This document shows positions 17,313-25,921 of a DNA stretch of 64,000 bases, piece by piece. Both the position numbers and the translations under genes were made by a program. This DNA comes from Bacteroidaceae bacterium (lineage in GTDB: Bacteria > Bacteroidota > Bacteroidia > Bacteroidales > Bacteroidaceae). The first letter of the stretch is position 1. Each line of letters starts with the position of its first letter. The stretch is taken from assembly GCA_017481875.1 (NCBI GenBank), contig JAFUOP010000031.1, positions 110,108-174,107 of the forward strand. Direction: 5' to 3'. Below the pieces are notes generated by a model, which was not told where the DNA came from, searched no databases, and saw only the letters and a program-made list of their open reading frames with translations.

Positions 17313-17439
17313 ATGTGTAAGTCCTTGTTTTCTCCAATACGTTATTTGCATCATAAAATCAAGAATGTATTGAATTATAACAATTCGTCATTTTATGATG
17401 CAATAAAAAAACTGACATCCATAGAAAAGATTAAAATAA
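17313..17439 (+). pseudogene. 5' fragment of a Lit-like metallopeptidase gene
   Basis: ATG at 17313 opens a frame (MCKSLFSPIRYLHHKIKN...) that reaches the octamer TAAAATAA at 17432-17439 and then meets a stop in transposon DNA. The same octamer occurs at 25156-25163, and there the frame of the peptidase fragment is in register (Lys-Ile codons AAA ATA in both copies). Joining the halves across the octamer yields one open frame of 289 codons, close to the length of the Lit protease. This piece is therefore read as the severed N-terminus, about 42 residues. Confidence 0.7.
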
Positions 17440-17701
17440 ACACATAGCGAAAAAGTAAATTTGGGCAAAGCGTAGCGAATTGGCTGAAACAGCGTTCGTT
17501 ACGCTTTGTTTTTCTATGGGGCAGAGCCAACGGAAAGCCAGTGCGAAGCCAAACGGCGCAAGAGTTCAGTTACCACCTCATTACTCCCGTAACGGGTGCG
17601 GATTTCTTGCTAAAAGGTTCTTTTTCTGCGATTTGCGTAGATTTGCATAGCAGTCGGTAACTCACTGTAACTTAATTTTGTAACCAAAAAAGGAGTGAGT
17701 T

Positions 17702-18934
17702 ATGCGTAGTACATTCAAGGTTCTATTTTACGTGAAGAAAGGCAGCGAGAAGCCCAACGGCAACCTGCCTTTGATGTGCCGTATCACAGTGGACGGCGAG
17801 ATTAAACAGTTCAGTTGCAAGATGGACGTTCCCCCACGCTTGTGGGACGTGAAGAACAACCGTGCTTCGGGCAAGAGCATCGAAGCGCAGAAAATCAACC
17901 TTGCGGTAGATAAAATCCGTGTGGAGGTAAACCGCCGCTATCAAGAACTGATGCAGACGGACGGTTATGTTACCGCCGCCAAACTCAAAGACGCCTATCT
18001 CGGTATCGGCGTCAAGCAGGAAACCTTGTTGAAGCTGTTCGAGCAGCACAACGCCGAGTTTGAGAAGAAAGTCGGGCACAGCAGGGCGCAAGGTACATTT
18101 ACCCGTTATCGGACGGTCTGCAACCATATTCGGGAATTTCTGCCCCATACTTACAAGCGTGAGGACATTCCCTTAAAGGAACTCAACCTTACTTTCATCA
18201 ACGACTTCGAGTATTTCCTCAGAACGGAGAAGAAATGCCGCACCAATACCGTTTGGGGCTACATGATTGTGTTGAAACACATCGTTTCCATAGCGAGGAA
18301 TGACGGACGTTTGCCGTTCAACCCCTTTGCGGGATATATCAACTCTCCCGAAAGCGTGGACAGGGGCTACCTCACCCAAACGGAGATACAAACGCTCATG
18401 GACGCACCGATGAAGAACGCCGCCCATGAACTTGTACGGGACTTGTTCGTCTTTTCGGTGTTCACGGGTTTGGCGTATTCCGATGTGAAGAACCTCACCA
18501 CCGACCGCCTGCAAACATTCTTCGACGGCAATCTGTGGATAATCACCCGAAGAAAGAAAACCAACACCGAATCGAATATCCGTCTGTTGGACGTTCCCAA
18601 ACGCATCATAGAGAAATACAAGGGGCTGGCAAGGGACGGCCATGTGTTCCCCGTTCCGAGCAACGGAAGTTGCAACAAGATACTGAAAGGGATAGGCAGA
18701 CAATGCGGCTTCAAGGTGCGGCTGACCTACCATGTGGCAAGGCACACGAACGCCACGACCGTGCTTTTATCGCACGGCGTACCCATCGAAACTGTGAGCC
18801 GCCTTTTGGGGCACACGAACATAAAAACCACCCAGATTTACGCCAAAATCACTGCCCAGAAGATAAGCCAAGACATGGAAACCTTGTCGCACAAGTTGGA
18901 GGACATGGAAAAGAGTATTTGCCGAGCCATTTAA
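17702..18934 (+). CDS. Tyrosine recombinase (transposon integrase)
   Basis: 410-residue site-specific recombinase that would integrate and excise the element. An N-terminal arm-binding domain (about 1-100) and a SAM-like core-binding domain (about 105-210) precede the catalytic domain. Visible catalytic residues are His344 and Arg347 (YHVARH), the later LLGH histidine, and the nucleophile Tyr380 (QIYAKI). The position of the first arginine, normally in TGLRYSD, is alanine (FTGLAYSD, about residue 258); some Bacteroides integrases of the IntDOT group also lack this arginine. A perfect-looking AAAGGAGTGAG lies just before the start. Confidence 0.92.
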   Translation: MRSTFKVLFYVKKGSEKPNGNLPLMCRITVDGEIKQFSCKMDVPPRLWDVKNNRASGKSIEAQKINLAVDKIRVEVNRRYQELMQTDGYVTAAKLKDAYLGIGVKQETLLKLFEQHNAEFEKKVGHSRAQGTFTRYRTVCNHIREFLPHTYKREDIPLKELNLTFINDFEYFLRTEKKCRTNTVWGYMIVLKHIVSIARNDGRLPFNPFAGYINSPESVDRGYLTQTEIQTLMDAPMKNAAHELVRDLFVFSVFTGLAYSDVKNLTTDRLQTFFDGNLWIITRRKKTNTESNIRLLDVPKRIIEKYKGLARDGHVFPVPSNGSCNKILKGIGRQCGFKVRLTYHVARHTNATTVLLSHGVPIETVSRLLGHTNIKTTQIYAKITAQKISQDMETLSHKLEDMEKSICRAI

Positions 18935-18955
18935 AACCTTAAAAACAGAACAGCG

Positions 18956-19549
18956 ATGAAAGAAGAAAGAAACATCATCACGATAGACAAATACGGCAGT
19001 ATCTCTTTGCCGACCGACATAGGTGCAACCGCCATGACCGAGTGGGAAATCTGCGAACTGTTCGGGGTTATCGCCCCGACGGTTCGGGCAGGGATAAAGG
19101 CACTTTGCAAGAGCGGAGTTTTGAGAGAGTACGACATAAAACGCACTGTCCGCATATCAGACGAATACAGTGCGGAGGTTTACAACCTCGAAACGATAGC
19201 CGCCCTCGCTTTCCGTGTGGAATCGTTCGGGGCGGCGAAAGTCCGCAAAGCATTGTTGGATAGGATTATGCACGGGCGAAAAGAAAAAACGACGGTGTTC
19301 GTGTCTGTCGTTACCGACACCGAGCCGCCGATGGATGGCGTAACGGTCAGTCGGTCGGGGTATCAGTCCGTAATACAGTCATACGGTCATACCGTCACAC
19401 GGACGGAAAGGGGGCGTTTCCCGACCGCAGGCAAGCGGAGCAATCATTTCCGTTTACAAAGGCAAAGCAAGCACGGGGCTTTCCGTCGGCTTCAAGGTCA
19501 GGCGGCTGCGCCGTCAGGGGAACAATCTCCACCCTCATTCTTCGGGTAG
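18956..19549 (+). CDS. Transposon-associated helix-turn-helix protein
   Basis: 197 residues. The first 120 or so look like a structured DNA-binding protein (ATAMTEWEICELFGVIAPTVRAGIKAL is a helix-turn-helix pattern) followed by a helical segment (AALAFRVESFGAAKVRKALL). The last 70 residues are low-complexity, basic and Ser/Gly/Gln-rich, and may be a poorly conserved tail. It lies 21 bases after the integrase and is likely cotranscribed. Similar small proteins accompany integrases in Bacteroides mobile elements; a role in excision or in regulating mob is inferred. Confidence 0.65.
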   Translation: MKEERNIITIDKYGSISLPTDIGATAMTEWEICELFGVIAPTVRAGIKALCKSGVLREYDIKRTVRISDEYSAEVYNLETIAALAFRVESFGAAKVRKALLDRIMHGRKEKTTVFVSVVTDTEPPMDGVTVSRSGYQSVIQSYGHTVTRTERGRFPTAGKRSNHFRLQRQSKHGAFRRLQGQAAAPSGEQSPPSFFG

Positions 19550-19758
19550 TATTCTTCCCCTGAACCTTGCATCCGACCACCCCGTGCAAAAGAGCCTTTG
19601 AAAACGGAAACGACCGCCCCGCCACCCACCGACCGAAAGGGGAAAAATAATAAGGTGGGGTTATACGGGTAAGCAGGCGACAGGGACAGCCACAGCCGAA
19701 AGGCAGACGGATAGACAGACGGCACGCCGCAAGGTATTTACGAAGAAAATACCATAGC

Positions 19759-19814
19759 TTATTAGGGAATTTTCCGAGCCGCAATACTCCGTATCGCTGA
19801 AAATTCCCCAATAA
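19759..19814 (+). other. Candidate oriT hairpin upstream of the relaxase
   Basis: TTATTAGGGAATTTTC (19759-19774) pairs with GAAAATTCCCCAATAA (19799-19814) with one mismatch and a 24-base loop. It lies about 100 bases before the MobV gene, where oriT is expected. A second short stem (GGGGC-AA-GCCCC, near 19820-19831) follows. The whole 370-base gap between the HTH gene and the relaxase has no other gene. Confidence 0.5.
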
Positions 19815-19919
19815 GGCAAGGGGCAAGCCCCTCTGCACACCCCATCGGGGACGGCATTTGCCGCACCCGAAGATACAAAAATCATTGTTCCACAAGCTAA
19901 AAAAAGAAAGGAAAAATAT

Positions 19920-21272
19920 ATGGGTTTCGTAGTTTTACACATGGAAAAGGCGCACGGCAGCGACAGCGGAACGACCGTCCATATCGAGCGTTTCATCATA
20001 CCGAAGAACGCCGACCCTACACGCACGCACCTAAACCGCAGGCTCATCGAATACCCCGACGGGGTGAAAGACCGTTCGGCGGCTGTTCAGAGGAGACTGG
20101 AAGAAGCGGGGCTGACACGCAAAATCGGCAGCAACCAAGTACGGGCAATCCGCATCAACGTGTCGGGAACGCACGAGGATATGGAGCGCATCGAACGGGA
20201 GGGCAGGTTGGACGAGTGGTGCGCCGACAATCTGAAATACTTCGCCGACACGTTTGGAAAGGAGAACATCGTGGCGGCTCACCTGCACAGGGACGAGGAA
20301 ACGCCGCACATACACGTTACACTCGTCCCCATCGTCAAGGGAGAGCGCAAGCGCAGGAAACGGGAGGAGCAGACGAAGAAGCGATACCGCAAGAAGCCGA
20401 CCGACACCGTAAGGCTATGCGCCGATGATATTATGACACGGCTGAAATTGAAGTCTTACCAAGATACCTATGCCGAAGCGATGGCGAAATACGGGCTGCA
20501 AAGGGGCATAGACGGCTCGAAGGCTCGCCACAAGTCCACGCAGCAGTATTATCGGGACATACAGAAACTCGCCGACAGTCTTAAAGCGGAAGTGGTGGAC
20601 TTGCAGCAGCAGAAAGAAACGGCGCAGGAGGAACTAAGGCAGGCGAAAAAAGAGATACAGACCGAGAAGCTGAAAGGGGCGGCAACCGCTGCAGCCGCCA
20701 ACATCGCCGAGAGTGTCGGTTCTTTTTTCGGCAGCAACAAGGTCAAGACATTGGAAAGGGAGAACACCGCCCTGCATAGAGAGATAGCCGACCACGAGGA
20801 AACGATAGAGGCACTGCAAGACAAGATACAGGCCATGCAGACCGACCATAACCGACAACTGTCGGATATGCAGCAGAAGCACCGAAAGGAAATGGCGGAC
20901 AAGGAAACGAAGCACAAGGAGGAAATATCGTTTCTGAAAACGGTAATCGCAAAGGCGGCGGCATGGTTTCCCTACCTGCGTGAAATGCTCCGTATCGAAA
21001 ACCTATGCCGCCTTGTGGGGTTCGATGAAAGGCAGACCGCAACGCTCGTCAGCGGCAAGCCGTTGGAGTATGCAGGGGAACTCTATTCGGAGGAACACAA
21101 GCGGAAATTCACGACCGAAAGGGCTGGTTTCCAAGTACTGAAAGACCCCACGGACAAAACGAAGTTAGTCCTTGCCATCGACCGAAAACCCATTGCCGAG
21201 TGGTTCAAGGAGCAATTCGAGAAGTTAAGGCAGAACATACGCCAACAAAAAAAACATATATTCAAGTTGTAA
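19920..21272 (+). CDS. MobV-family relaxase (Mob/Pre)
   Basis: Nicks oriT and pilots the strand during mobilization. The N-terminal catalytic region (about 1-200) has motif I around HIERFIIPKNADPTRTHLNR and the metal-binding motif HRDEETPHIHV (about residues 123-133). A long coiled coil follows (about 205-330, including repeated Glu/Lys/Gln), then a C-terminal domain. 450 residues is normal for the group. It is preceded by a hairpin that may be oriT. No tra genes are nearby, so it would use another element's mating channel. Confidence 0.92.
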   Translation: MGFVVLHMEKAHGSDSGTTVHIERFIIPKNADPTRTHLNRRLIEYPDGVKDRSAAVQRRLEEAGLTRKIGSNQVRAIRINVSGTHEDMERIEREGRLDEWCADNLKYFADTFGKENIVAAHLHRDEETPHIHVTLVPIVKGERKRRKREEQTKKRYRKKPTDTVRLCADDIMTRLKLKSYQDTYAEAMAKYGLQRGIDGSKARHKSTQQYYRDIQKLADSLKAEVVDLQQQKETAQEELRQAKKEIQTEKLKGAATAAAANIAESVGSFFGSNKVKTLERENTALHREIADHEETIEALQDKIQAMQTDHNRQLSDMQQKHRKEMADKETKHKEEISFLKTVIAKAAAWFPYLREMLRIENLCRLVGFDERQTATLVSGKPLEYAGELYSEEHKRKFTTERAGFQVLKDPTDKTKLVLAIDRKPIAEWFKEQFEKLRQNIRQQKKHIFKL

Positions 21273-21378
21273 ATGTCTTATACTATTGATAATATATAGT
21301 TAGTTATGTCATTTCAGGAAAATGATTTCTAAATCATGGTATCCAATCGATTTTATAGATTGTTATATTTTTTAGTCA

Positions 21379-21437
21379 TTGGATATTCAAAATATTCCGT
21401 TATCTTTGCAGTGGGGAAATAATCGATTCGGTTATTT
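21379..21437 (+). promoter_or_regulatory. Promoter and TetR-type operator for the exporter operon
   Basis: TTGG (21379-21382) and TATCTTTG (21401-21408) form a Bacteroidota-type promoter. Immediately downstream, at 21417-21437, is a 21-bp near-perfect palindrome with half-sites AAATAATCGA and TCGGTTATTT around one central base. It covers the predicted transcription start and lies 14 bases before the TetR gene, an arrangement typical of TetR autorepression. Confidence 0.7.
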
Positions 21438-21451
21438 TTAATGGACAAGAT

Positions 21452-22066
21452 ATGGATAAGCTATTGAAATTAAAAAAAGAAAAGCAGGATAAGATTATAA
21501 ATGCCGCACTTGCATGCTTTGCAAGACATGGATACGAAAAGGCATCCATCAATGACATTGCCGTGGCAGCCGGCATATCGAAGGCTTCCATGTTTCAATA
21601 TTTCGGCTGTAAAAAGGCTCTGTATGAGTATCTGCTGAAATATTGCTCATCTCAAATGTCCGATACATATAACCGTTGCTCATTGGATATTAATGTCGAT
21701 TTTTTCGACAGAGTTATGGAAGCGAGCGTCATGAAAATAAATAATCTCAAACTTCATCCGCACATAGCCTCATTCATTGCCGGAGCGCTTGCCGAACAGG
21801 CAGCCGATGTAAAGGATACTATCGGGAGCATGGTTGGCAACGGCAAGATAAAAGCCATGCAAATGGTATTGGATAAAACCGATGCGGATAAATTCAGGCA
21901 TCCTGAAGATATTGACCGGATAATGGACACAATCATGCTGCTCGGCGAAGGGATGGCATTCCGTCTCGAAAACGATAAGGATACCGACTATGACCGCATC
22001 ATGGCAGAATTCGAGGATTTGCTGAGAATGTTGAAACGCAATTTTTATAAGGAGGAATATTTATGA
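21452..22066 (+). CDS. TetR-family transcriptional regulator
   Basis: 204-residue repressor. The N-terminal DNA-binding domain reads IINAALACFARHGYEKASIN, IAVAAGISKASMFQYFGCKK, the standard TetR helix-turn-helix; the rest is an all-helical ligand/dimer domain. Its stop overlaps the ABC ATPase start by 4 bases (ATGA), so it is first in the exporter operon and likely represses it from the palindrome at 21417-21437. The inducer is unknown; exported compounds are the usual guess for such operons. Confidence 0.88.
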   Translation: MDKLLKLKKEKQDKIINAALACFARHGYEKASINDIAVAAGISKASMFQYFGCKKALYEYLLKYCSSQMSDTYNRCSLDINVDFFDRVMEASVMKINNLKLHPHIASFIAGALAEQAADVKDTIGSMVGNGKIKAMQMVLDKTDADKFRHPEDIDRIMDTIMLLGEGMAFRLENDKDTDYDRIMAEFEDLLRMLKRNFYKEEYL

Positions 22067-22953
22067 GCGACACGGTTATTTCATTGACGAACCTTACAAA
22101 ATCCTACGGCATGCACCGTGGTATCGACGATGTGGGTTTTACCGTAAAACAAGGCGAGATATTCGGATTCATAGGTCCGAACGGAGCAGGCAAGACCACT
22201 ACTATCCGTATCATGATGGGACTCTTGAAACCCGATGCGGGCAAAGCGGCTATCTTTGGGATGGATTGCAACAGGGAAGCGGCTGTAATTGCGAAATCGG
22301 TGGGTTATCTCCCGTCTGAAAACAGCTATTACAATACGTTGAGAGTAAAGGATATGTTGGAGTATACCGCAGATTTATACGGAAAGGAGTGCGGTAAACG
22401 GATAAAGGAACTTTCCGGACTGCTGAATCTCGACCTATCGAAAAAAATCAAGGAATTGTCTCTCGGCAACAAAAAGAAGGTGGGAATCGTGTCGGCTCTT
22501 ATCACCGAGCCGCAACTGTTGATTCTGGATGAACCGACCAGCGGACTCGACCCCTTGATGCAGCAGACATTCTACAACATTCTGTCGGAGGAGAACCGGA
22601 AGCGGGGAATGACCATTTTCTTTTCGTCGCATGTATTGACCGAGGTACAAAGGCTATGTAACAGGGTCGCCATTTTGAAAGAGGGCAGGTTGCTCGGCAT
22701 TCAATCGATGAAGGAGTTAAGGGAAAACGGTTATAAAAAAGTTACGCTGATGGCAAAAGATACCGTTCCCGAAGGCTTGTTTGCAACCGCAGGCATAAAA
22801 AACTATGTCGAGAATCAAGCGGGGAATTCCGTTTCTTTCATGTATAGCGGAGAGGTAGTGAACCTCATTGAGAAACTGCGGATGATTCCATTGGAGGATG
22901 TCTTTATCGAAGAACCCTCTTTGGAAGAAATTTTCATGCACTATTACGAGTAA
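22063..22953 (+). CDS. ABC transporter ATP-binding protein
   Basis: 296-residue ATPase of an ABC-2 type exporter. Walker A GPNGAGKTT is at 39-47, the signature region LSLGNKKKVGI at 132-142 (LSLGN in place of LSGGQ), Walker B LLILDEP at 152-158, and the switch histidine in SSHVLTEVQRL. The C-terminal 80 residues form the extension typical of drug or peptide exporters (CcmA/NatA group). The start has a strong AAGGAGG 8 bases upstream, unlike host genes. It works with the two permeases downstream. Confidence 0.92.
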   Translation: MSDTVISLTNLTKSYGMHRGIDDVGFTVKQGEIFGFIGPNGAGKTTTIRIMMGLLKPDAGKAAIFGMDCNREAAVIAKSVGYLPSENSYYNTLRVKDMLEYTADLYGKECGKRIKELSGLLNLDLSKKIKELSLGNKKKVGIVSALITEPQLLILDEPTSGLDPLMQQTFYNILSEENRKRGMTIFFSSHVLTEVQRLCNRVAILKEGRLLGIQSMKELRENGYKKVTLMAKDTVPEGLFATAGIKNYVENQAGNSVSFMYSGEVVNLIEKLRMIPLEDVFIEEPSLEEIFMHYYE

Positions 22954-22965
22954 AAGGAGGTTGCC

Positions 22966-23754
22966 ATGACTGTTTTTCGGTATGAATGGAAAAAGAATTT
23001 CAGATACATTGTCTGCTGGACACTTGCTGTCGGGCTGCTGATTCTGTGCATGACTCCGGCTTACTATGGGGCGTTGGATTCTGTCGGCTCCCTCTCAAAG
23101 ATTTATGAAAACAGCGAGTTCTTCGACAGTTTGGGGATGACGGCGGACTTGTTTCAAGAACCCTTGGGTATGTACGCATTCCTCAACGTGTTCTTTTCAA
23201 TGGCAATCGGGATATTCGGCATGCACTTCGGACTCTCCTTGTACACAAAGGAATGTACCGAAGGCACGGCTGAATACCTGATGACAAAGCCGATAGGACG
23301 CCTGCGCATATTCCGGGAAAAAAATCTTTGCATGCTCGGCGGGATAATGCTTGCCGGAACTGTATATGTGCTGTCGTCTTATGCGACTTTGTCCCTGATG
23401 GGTATTGAATGCTCCGAAAGATTCCTGCCGGTGGCATTGTCTTTTGTGTTGATTGCCCTGTTTTTCGGAATACTCGGAGTATGGGTCGGGGTATATAAGC
23501 CCGCCATACAATCACCGCTCGTGGTTGCCGGGCTTACCGTCTTCACGGCATACTGCCTGACAAGCTTTTCCCGCATAGCCGGTGTTCCGCTGATAGACTT
23601 CCTTTCGCCGTTTTCGTTTTTTGAAGTCGGACATATATTTTCGGAAGGAGGCTATCCACTGGAATATATCGTGTGGTATGTATTGTTTGTGGCGGTTCTG
23701 TATCTTTCTGCCGCCAGAAGATTCAAAAGCAAGGATGTAACGTTTATAGCATAA
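22966..23754 (+). CDS. ABC-2 type permease, first subunit
   Basis: 262 residues with about six membrane helices. It starts MTVFRYEWKKNFRYIVCW and carries the motif GTAEYLMTKPIGRLRI, which is also present in the next gene (GTSEYLFTKPVCRRDI); the two permeases are paralogues and probably form a heterodimer. AAAGGAGG precedes the ATG by 5 bases. Encoded 12 bases after the ATPase gene. Confidence 0.85.
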   Translation: MTVFRYEWKKNFRYIVCWTLAVGLLILCMTPAYYGALDSVGSLSKIYENSEFFDSLGMTADLFQEPLGMYAFLNVFFSMAIGIFGMHFGLSLYTKECTEGTAEYLMTKPIGRLRIFREKNLCMLGGIMLAGTVYVLSSYATLSLMGIECSERFLPVALSFVLIALFFGILGVWVGVYKPAIQSPLVVAGLTVFTAYCLTSFSRIAGVPLIDFLSPFSFFEVGHIFSEGGYPLEYIVWYVLFVAVLYLSAARRFKSKDVTFIA

Positions 23755-23766
23755 GGAAATTAAAAA

Positions 23767-24552
23767 ATGAAAGCACTGGTAAAGAATGAACTGAGACAGA
23801 CAAAGGGTATGTTAGCGATATGGCTCTCCTTGGAACTCATGCTGATAGCGTTTGCCTATTTTGAGTACCTCTCACTGGAAGGTTCGCTGGAAGAGTTGAC
23901 GCATGCTGCGGCTCTTTTTCCCGACTTTTTGAAAATCATGTTCGGGGTTGGCGACAACATCGCTTCACCAATAGGATGGTACAGTTGCATTTATTACTGG
24001 ACAGGCTTGCTGGCATTCCCTTATGCCGCCTATTTGGGAAGCAGTTGCATGACTAAGGAATTGAAGCAGGGGACATCCGAATATCTGTTTACCAAACCTG
24101 TCTGCCGCAGGGATATCGTATTGTCGAAAGTCATTGCAGGCATTTTCAATATGCTGGTCTTTTCGGCGTTCTGCGGCGTATGCAATTATTTCATGTCCAT
24201 ACTTCCGTTGGGGGAATTGGGTCAGACCGATGTTCCTTTCTCTACAACCGCCGGTATGTTCCTGACCCAATCCACTTTGTTTGCCCTGTCTTTTGCCGTT
24301 TCGGGCATTACCCGTACCTATAAATCGGCAACACGCTATTCCACATTGTTATTCCTGTTGTTTTATGTGTTATATATGATAGCCGCTTATACAAAAATCG
24401 GAATGCTGCGTTTTCTGACACCTCTTCAGTTTTTCGAAGTCGGTTCCGTGATAAGCGACGGATTGCAAATTCCGTTTTTATTGCTCTCCATTGCTATTAT
24501 TACCATTTCCATTTTAATCGGGAACAGGGCTTGGAAAACAAAGGAACTTTAA
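23767..24552 (+). CDS. ABC-2 type permease, second subunit
   Basis: 261 residues, about six membrane helices, starting MKALVKNELRQTKGMLAIWL. It shares the KQGTSEYLFTKPVCRRDIV loop and the FLTPLQFFEVGSVISDG motif with the preceding permease (LSPFSFFEVGHIFSEG), confirming common origin. It lies 12 bases downstream. With the ATPase it would form an exporter; the substrate cannot be deduced. Confidence 0.85.
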   Translation: MKALVKNELRQTKGMLAIWLSLELMLIAFAYFEYLSLEGSLEELTHAAALFPDFLKIMFGVGDNIASPIGWYSCIYYWTGLLAFPYAAYLGSSCMTKELKQGTSEYLFTKPVCRRDIVLSKVIAGIFNMLVFSAFCGVCNYFMSILPLGELGQTDVPFSTTAGMFLTQSTLFALSFAVSGITRTYKSATRYSTLLFLLFYVLYMIAAYTKIGMLRFLTPLQFFEVGSVISDGLQIPFLLLSIAIITISILIGNRAWKTKEL

Positions 24553-24592
24553 TAGGAAATCCATCTTTGAATTCATAAAAATAGCAACAACA

Positions 24593-24946
24593 ATGACTCC
24601 GAAAGAAATACTTGTGCAATGGATTGATTGCTTCAATGCCTCTGATGCGAAAGGCATTGTGGAACTGTACGCCGAAAATGCTGTGAATCATCAGGTAGCC
24701 AACGCTCCCGTTGTTGGAAAAACCGCTATTTACGAAATGTTTGAGAATGAATTTGCGACAGCAAAAATGGTTTGTATCGTCGAAAATATGTTTGAAGACG
24801 GAGAATGGGCTATAATGGAATGGAGAGACCCTCTCGGACTTCGTGGATGCGGTTTCTTTCGTATTCAAAACGATAAAATTATTTTCCAAAGAGGATATTG
24901 GGATAAATTGAGTTTTTTGAAACAGCATGGATTGCCAATTGAGTAG
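24593..24946 (+). CDS. SnoaL/NTF2-like protein
   Basis: 117-residue cone-shaped alpha+beta barrel type protein: LVQWIDCFNASDAKGIVELY, YAENAVNHQ, GKTAIYEMF, and strand-rich GCGFFRIQNDKIIFQRGYWD are the usual SnoaL-like order. Such proteins may be isomerases, cyclases or simple ligand binders; none is indicated here. It is the last gene of the transposon cargo, 40 bases after the permease, and may be cotranscribed. Confidence 0.75.
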   Translation: MTPKEILVQWIDCFNASDAKGIVELYAENAVNHQVANAPVVGKTAIYEMFENEFATAKMVCIVENMFEDGEWAIMEWRDPLGLRGCGFFRIQNDKIIFQRGYWDKLSFLKQHGLPIE

Positions 24947-25155
24947 TCTTCAATTTATAAGTACGGTGAAAAATTCGATAACTTCTTAGAGATATATTCA
25001 AAAGAAGTTGTATCTTTGTATTCAGAAAGAGTTATTTGACAGCATAGCACCGCAAATCGCTGAAATTCGCACGGTTGCTAACTCGTTACCACTACTTCTC
25101 AAATAATTCGCTAAAAGTTTATTCCTCAATCGGTTAAGTCAAACCGATGAAAATC

Positions 25156-25906
25156 TAAAATAACAATCTGTTCTAAAAAAGAATGTGGATGGAAAGAACT
25201 TGCTGCAAAATGCAATATAGATAAAAACAGTATTATAATAAATGAATGTTATTTATGTTCAATATGGTGTTGTTCATATTTGACAATTACAATATATGAC
25301 TCCCTAAACAACTTTTTTGTAAAAAAGGAAAAAGTGTTGACATTTTCTAATGAGGCAATAGAACTATATGATTATGCTAAATCACTTGCCTACTCTTATG
25401 ATAATTGGCCTAATGTCCTTCCACTTCCACAAGATGAAAATAATAACAAAATAGTAGAAGCTACAAATATATGCGCCATTATCGCAATAGATGTATTGCT
25501 TTTGCATGAAATGTCTCATATTTACTTAAAACACCAAAAAGGTGCAGGCATGGAACAAGAATTTCAGGCTGACATTCAAGCAAAGAATTGGATGATTAAT
25601 GATAATAATAAAGATGATCTATTTTTGCAATTAGCAATTATGTCAGCTTTTTTTACATTGATACTTATGGATGAAACAGCTCAAAATGACAAATTTTATC
25701 ACCCGAGTTCATTTAAACGACTGATGAATGTATTAGAAAGTTTTGATATAAATGATAATGATATACTATGGGCTATTGCTTGCATTATATTTGGCATTTG
25801 GGATAAAAGTTTCAATTCTATATTGTTTGAATTTCGTAATACCGAAGAAAAGACATATAAAGAACGGTTTAAGTGCTTATTATGTGAGGCTAGAAAACAA
25901 ATATAA
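25156..25906 (+). pseudogene. 3' fragment of a Lit-like metallopeptidase gene
   Basis: The open frame runs from the right-hand TAAAATAA octamer with no ATG until deep inside; only TTG at 25280 could serve as a late start. It contains LLLHEMSHIYLKH (zinc motif HExxH) and, 14 residues on, EFQADIQAKNW, the E-x-x-A-D pattern of gluzincin peptidases such as the phage-exclusion protease Lit (Peptidase U49), which cleaves EF-Tu in E. coli. Joined to the fragment at 17313-17438 it gives a 289-residue protein. The Lit link is by motif and length only. The zinc site is intact, so a TTG-initiated shortened product cannot be ruled out. Confidence 0.65.
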
Positions 25907-25921
25907 TTTATTGTATTTGAG

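Larger units (their letters stand above)
17432..25163 (+). mobile_element. Mobilizable transposon, about 7.7 kb
   Basis: The ends are placed at two copies of TAAAATAA (17432-17439 and 25156-25163), where an AT-rich host gene breaks off and resumes in frame. Inside are a tyrosine integrase beside the left end, an HTH protein, an oriT-like hairpin, a MobV relaxase, and cargo: TetR regulator, ABC exporter and a SnoaL-like protein. There is no conjugation (tra) machinery, so transfer would depend on a helper element. The layout resembles small Bacteroides mobilizable transposons with MobV relaxases. Both end regions share the 8-mers GTTACCAC, GCTAAAAG and GCATAGCA, possible integrase arm sites. 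Confidence 0.8.

Noticed and set aside
17347-17403. Transposon end marked by the inverted repeat TTGCATCATAAAAT/ATTTTATGATGCAA
   Set aside because: The hairpin lies to the left of the octamer, inside the 5' fragment of the disrupted gene, so it belongs to the host sequence and not to the element end.
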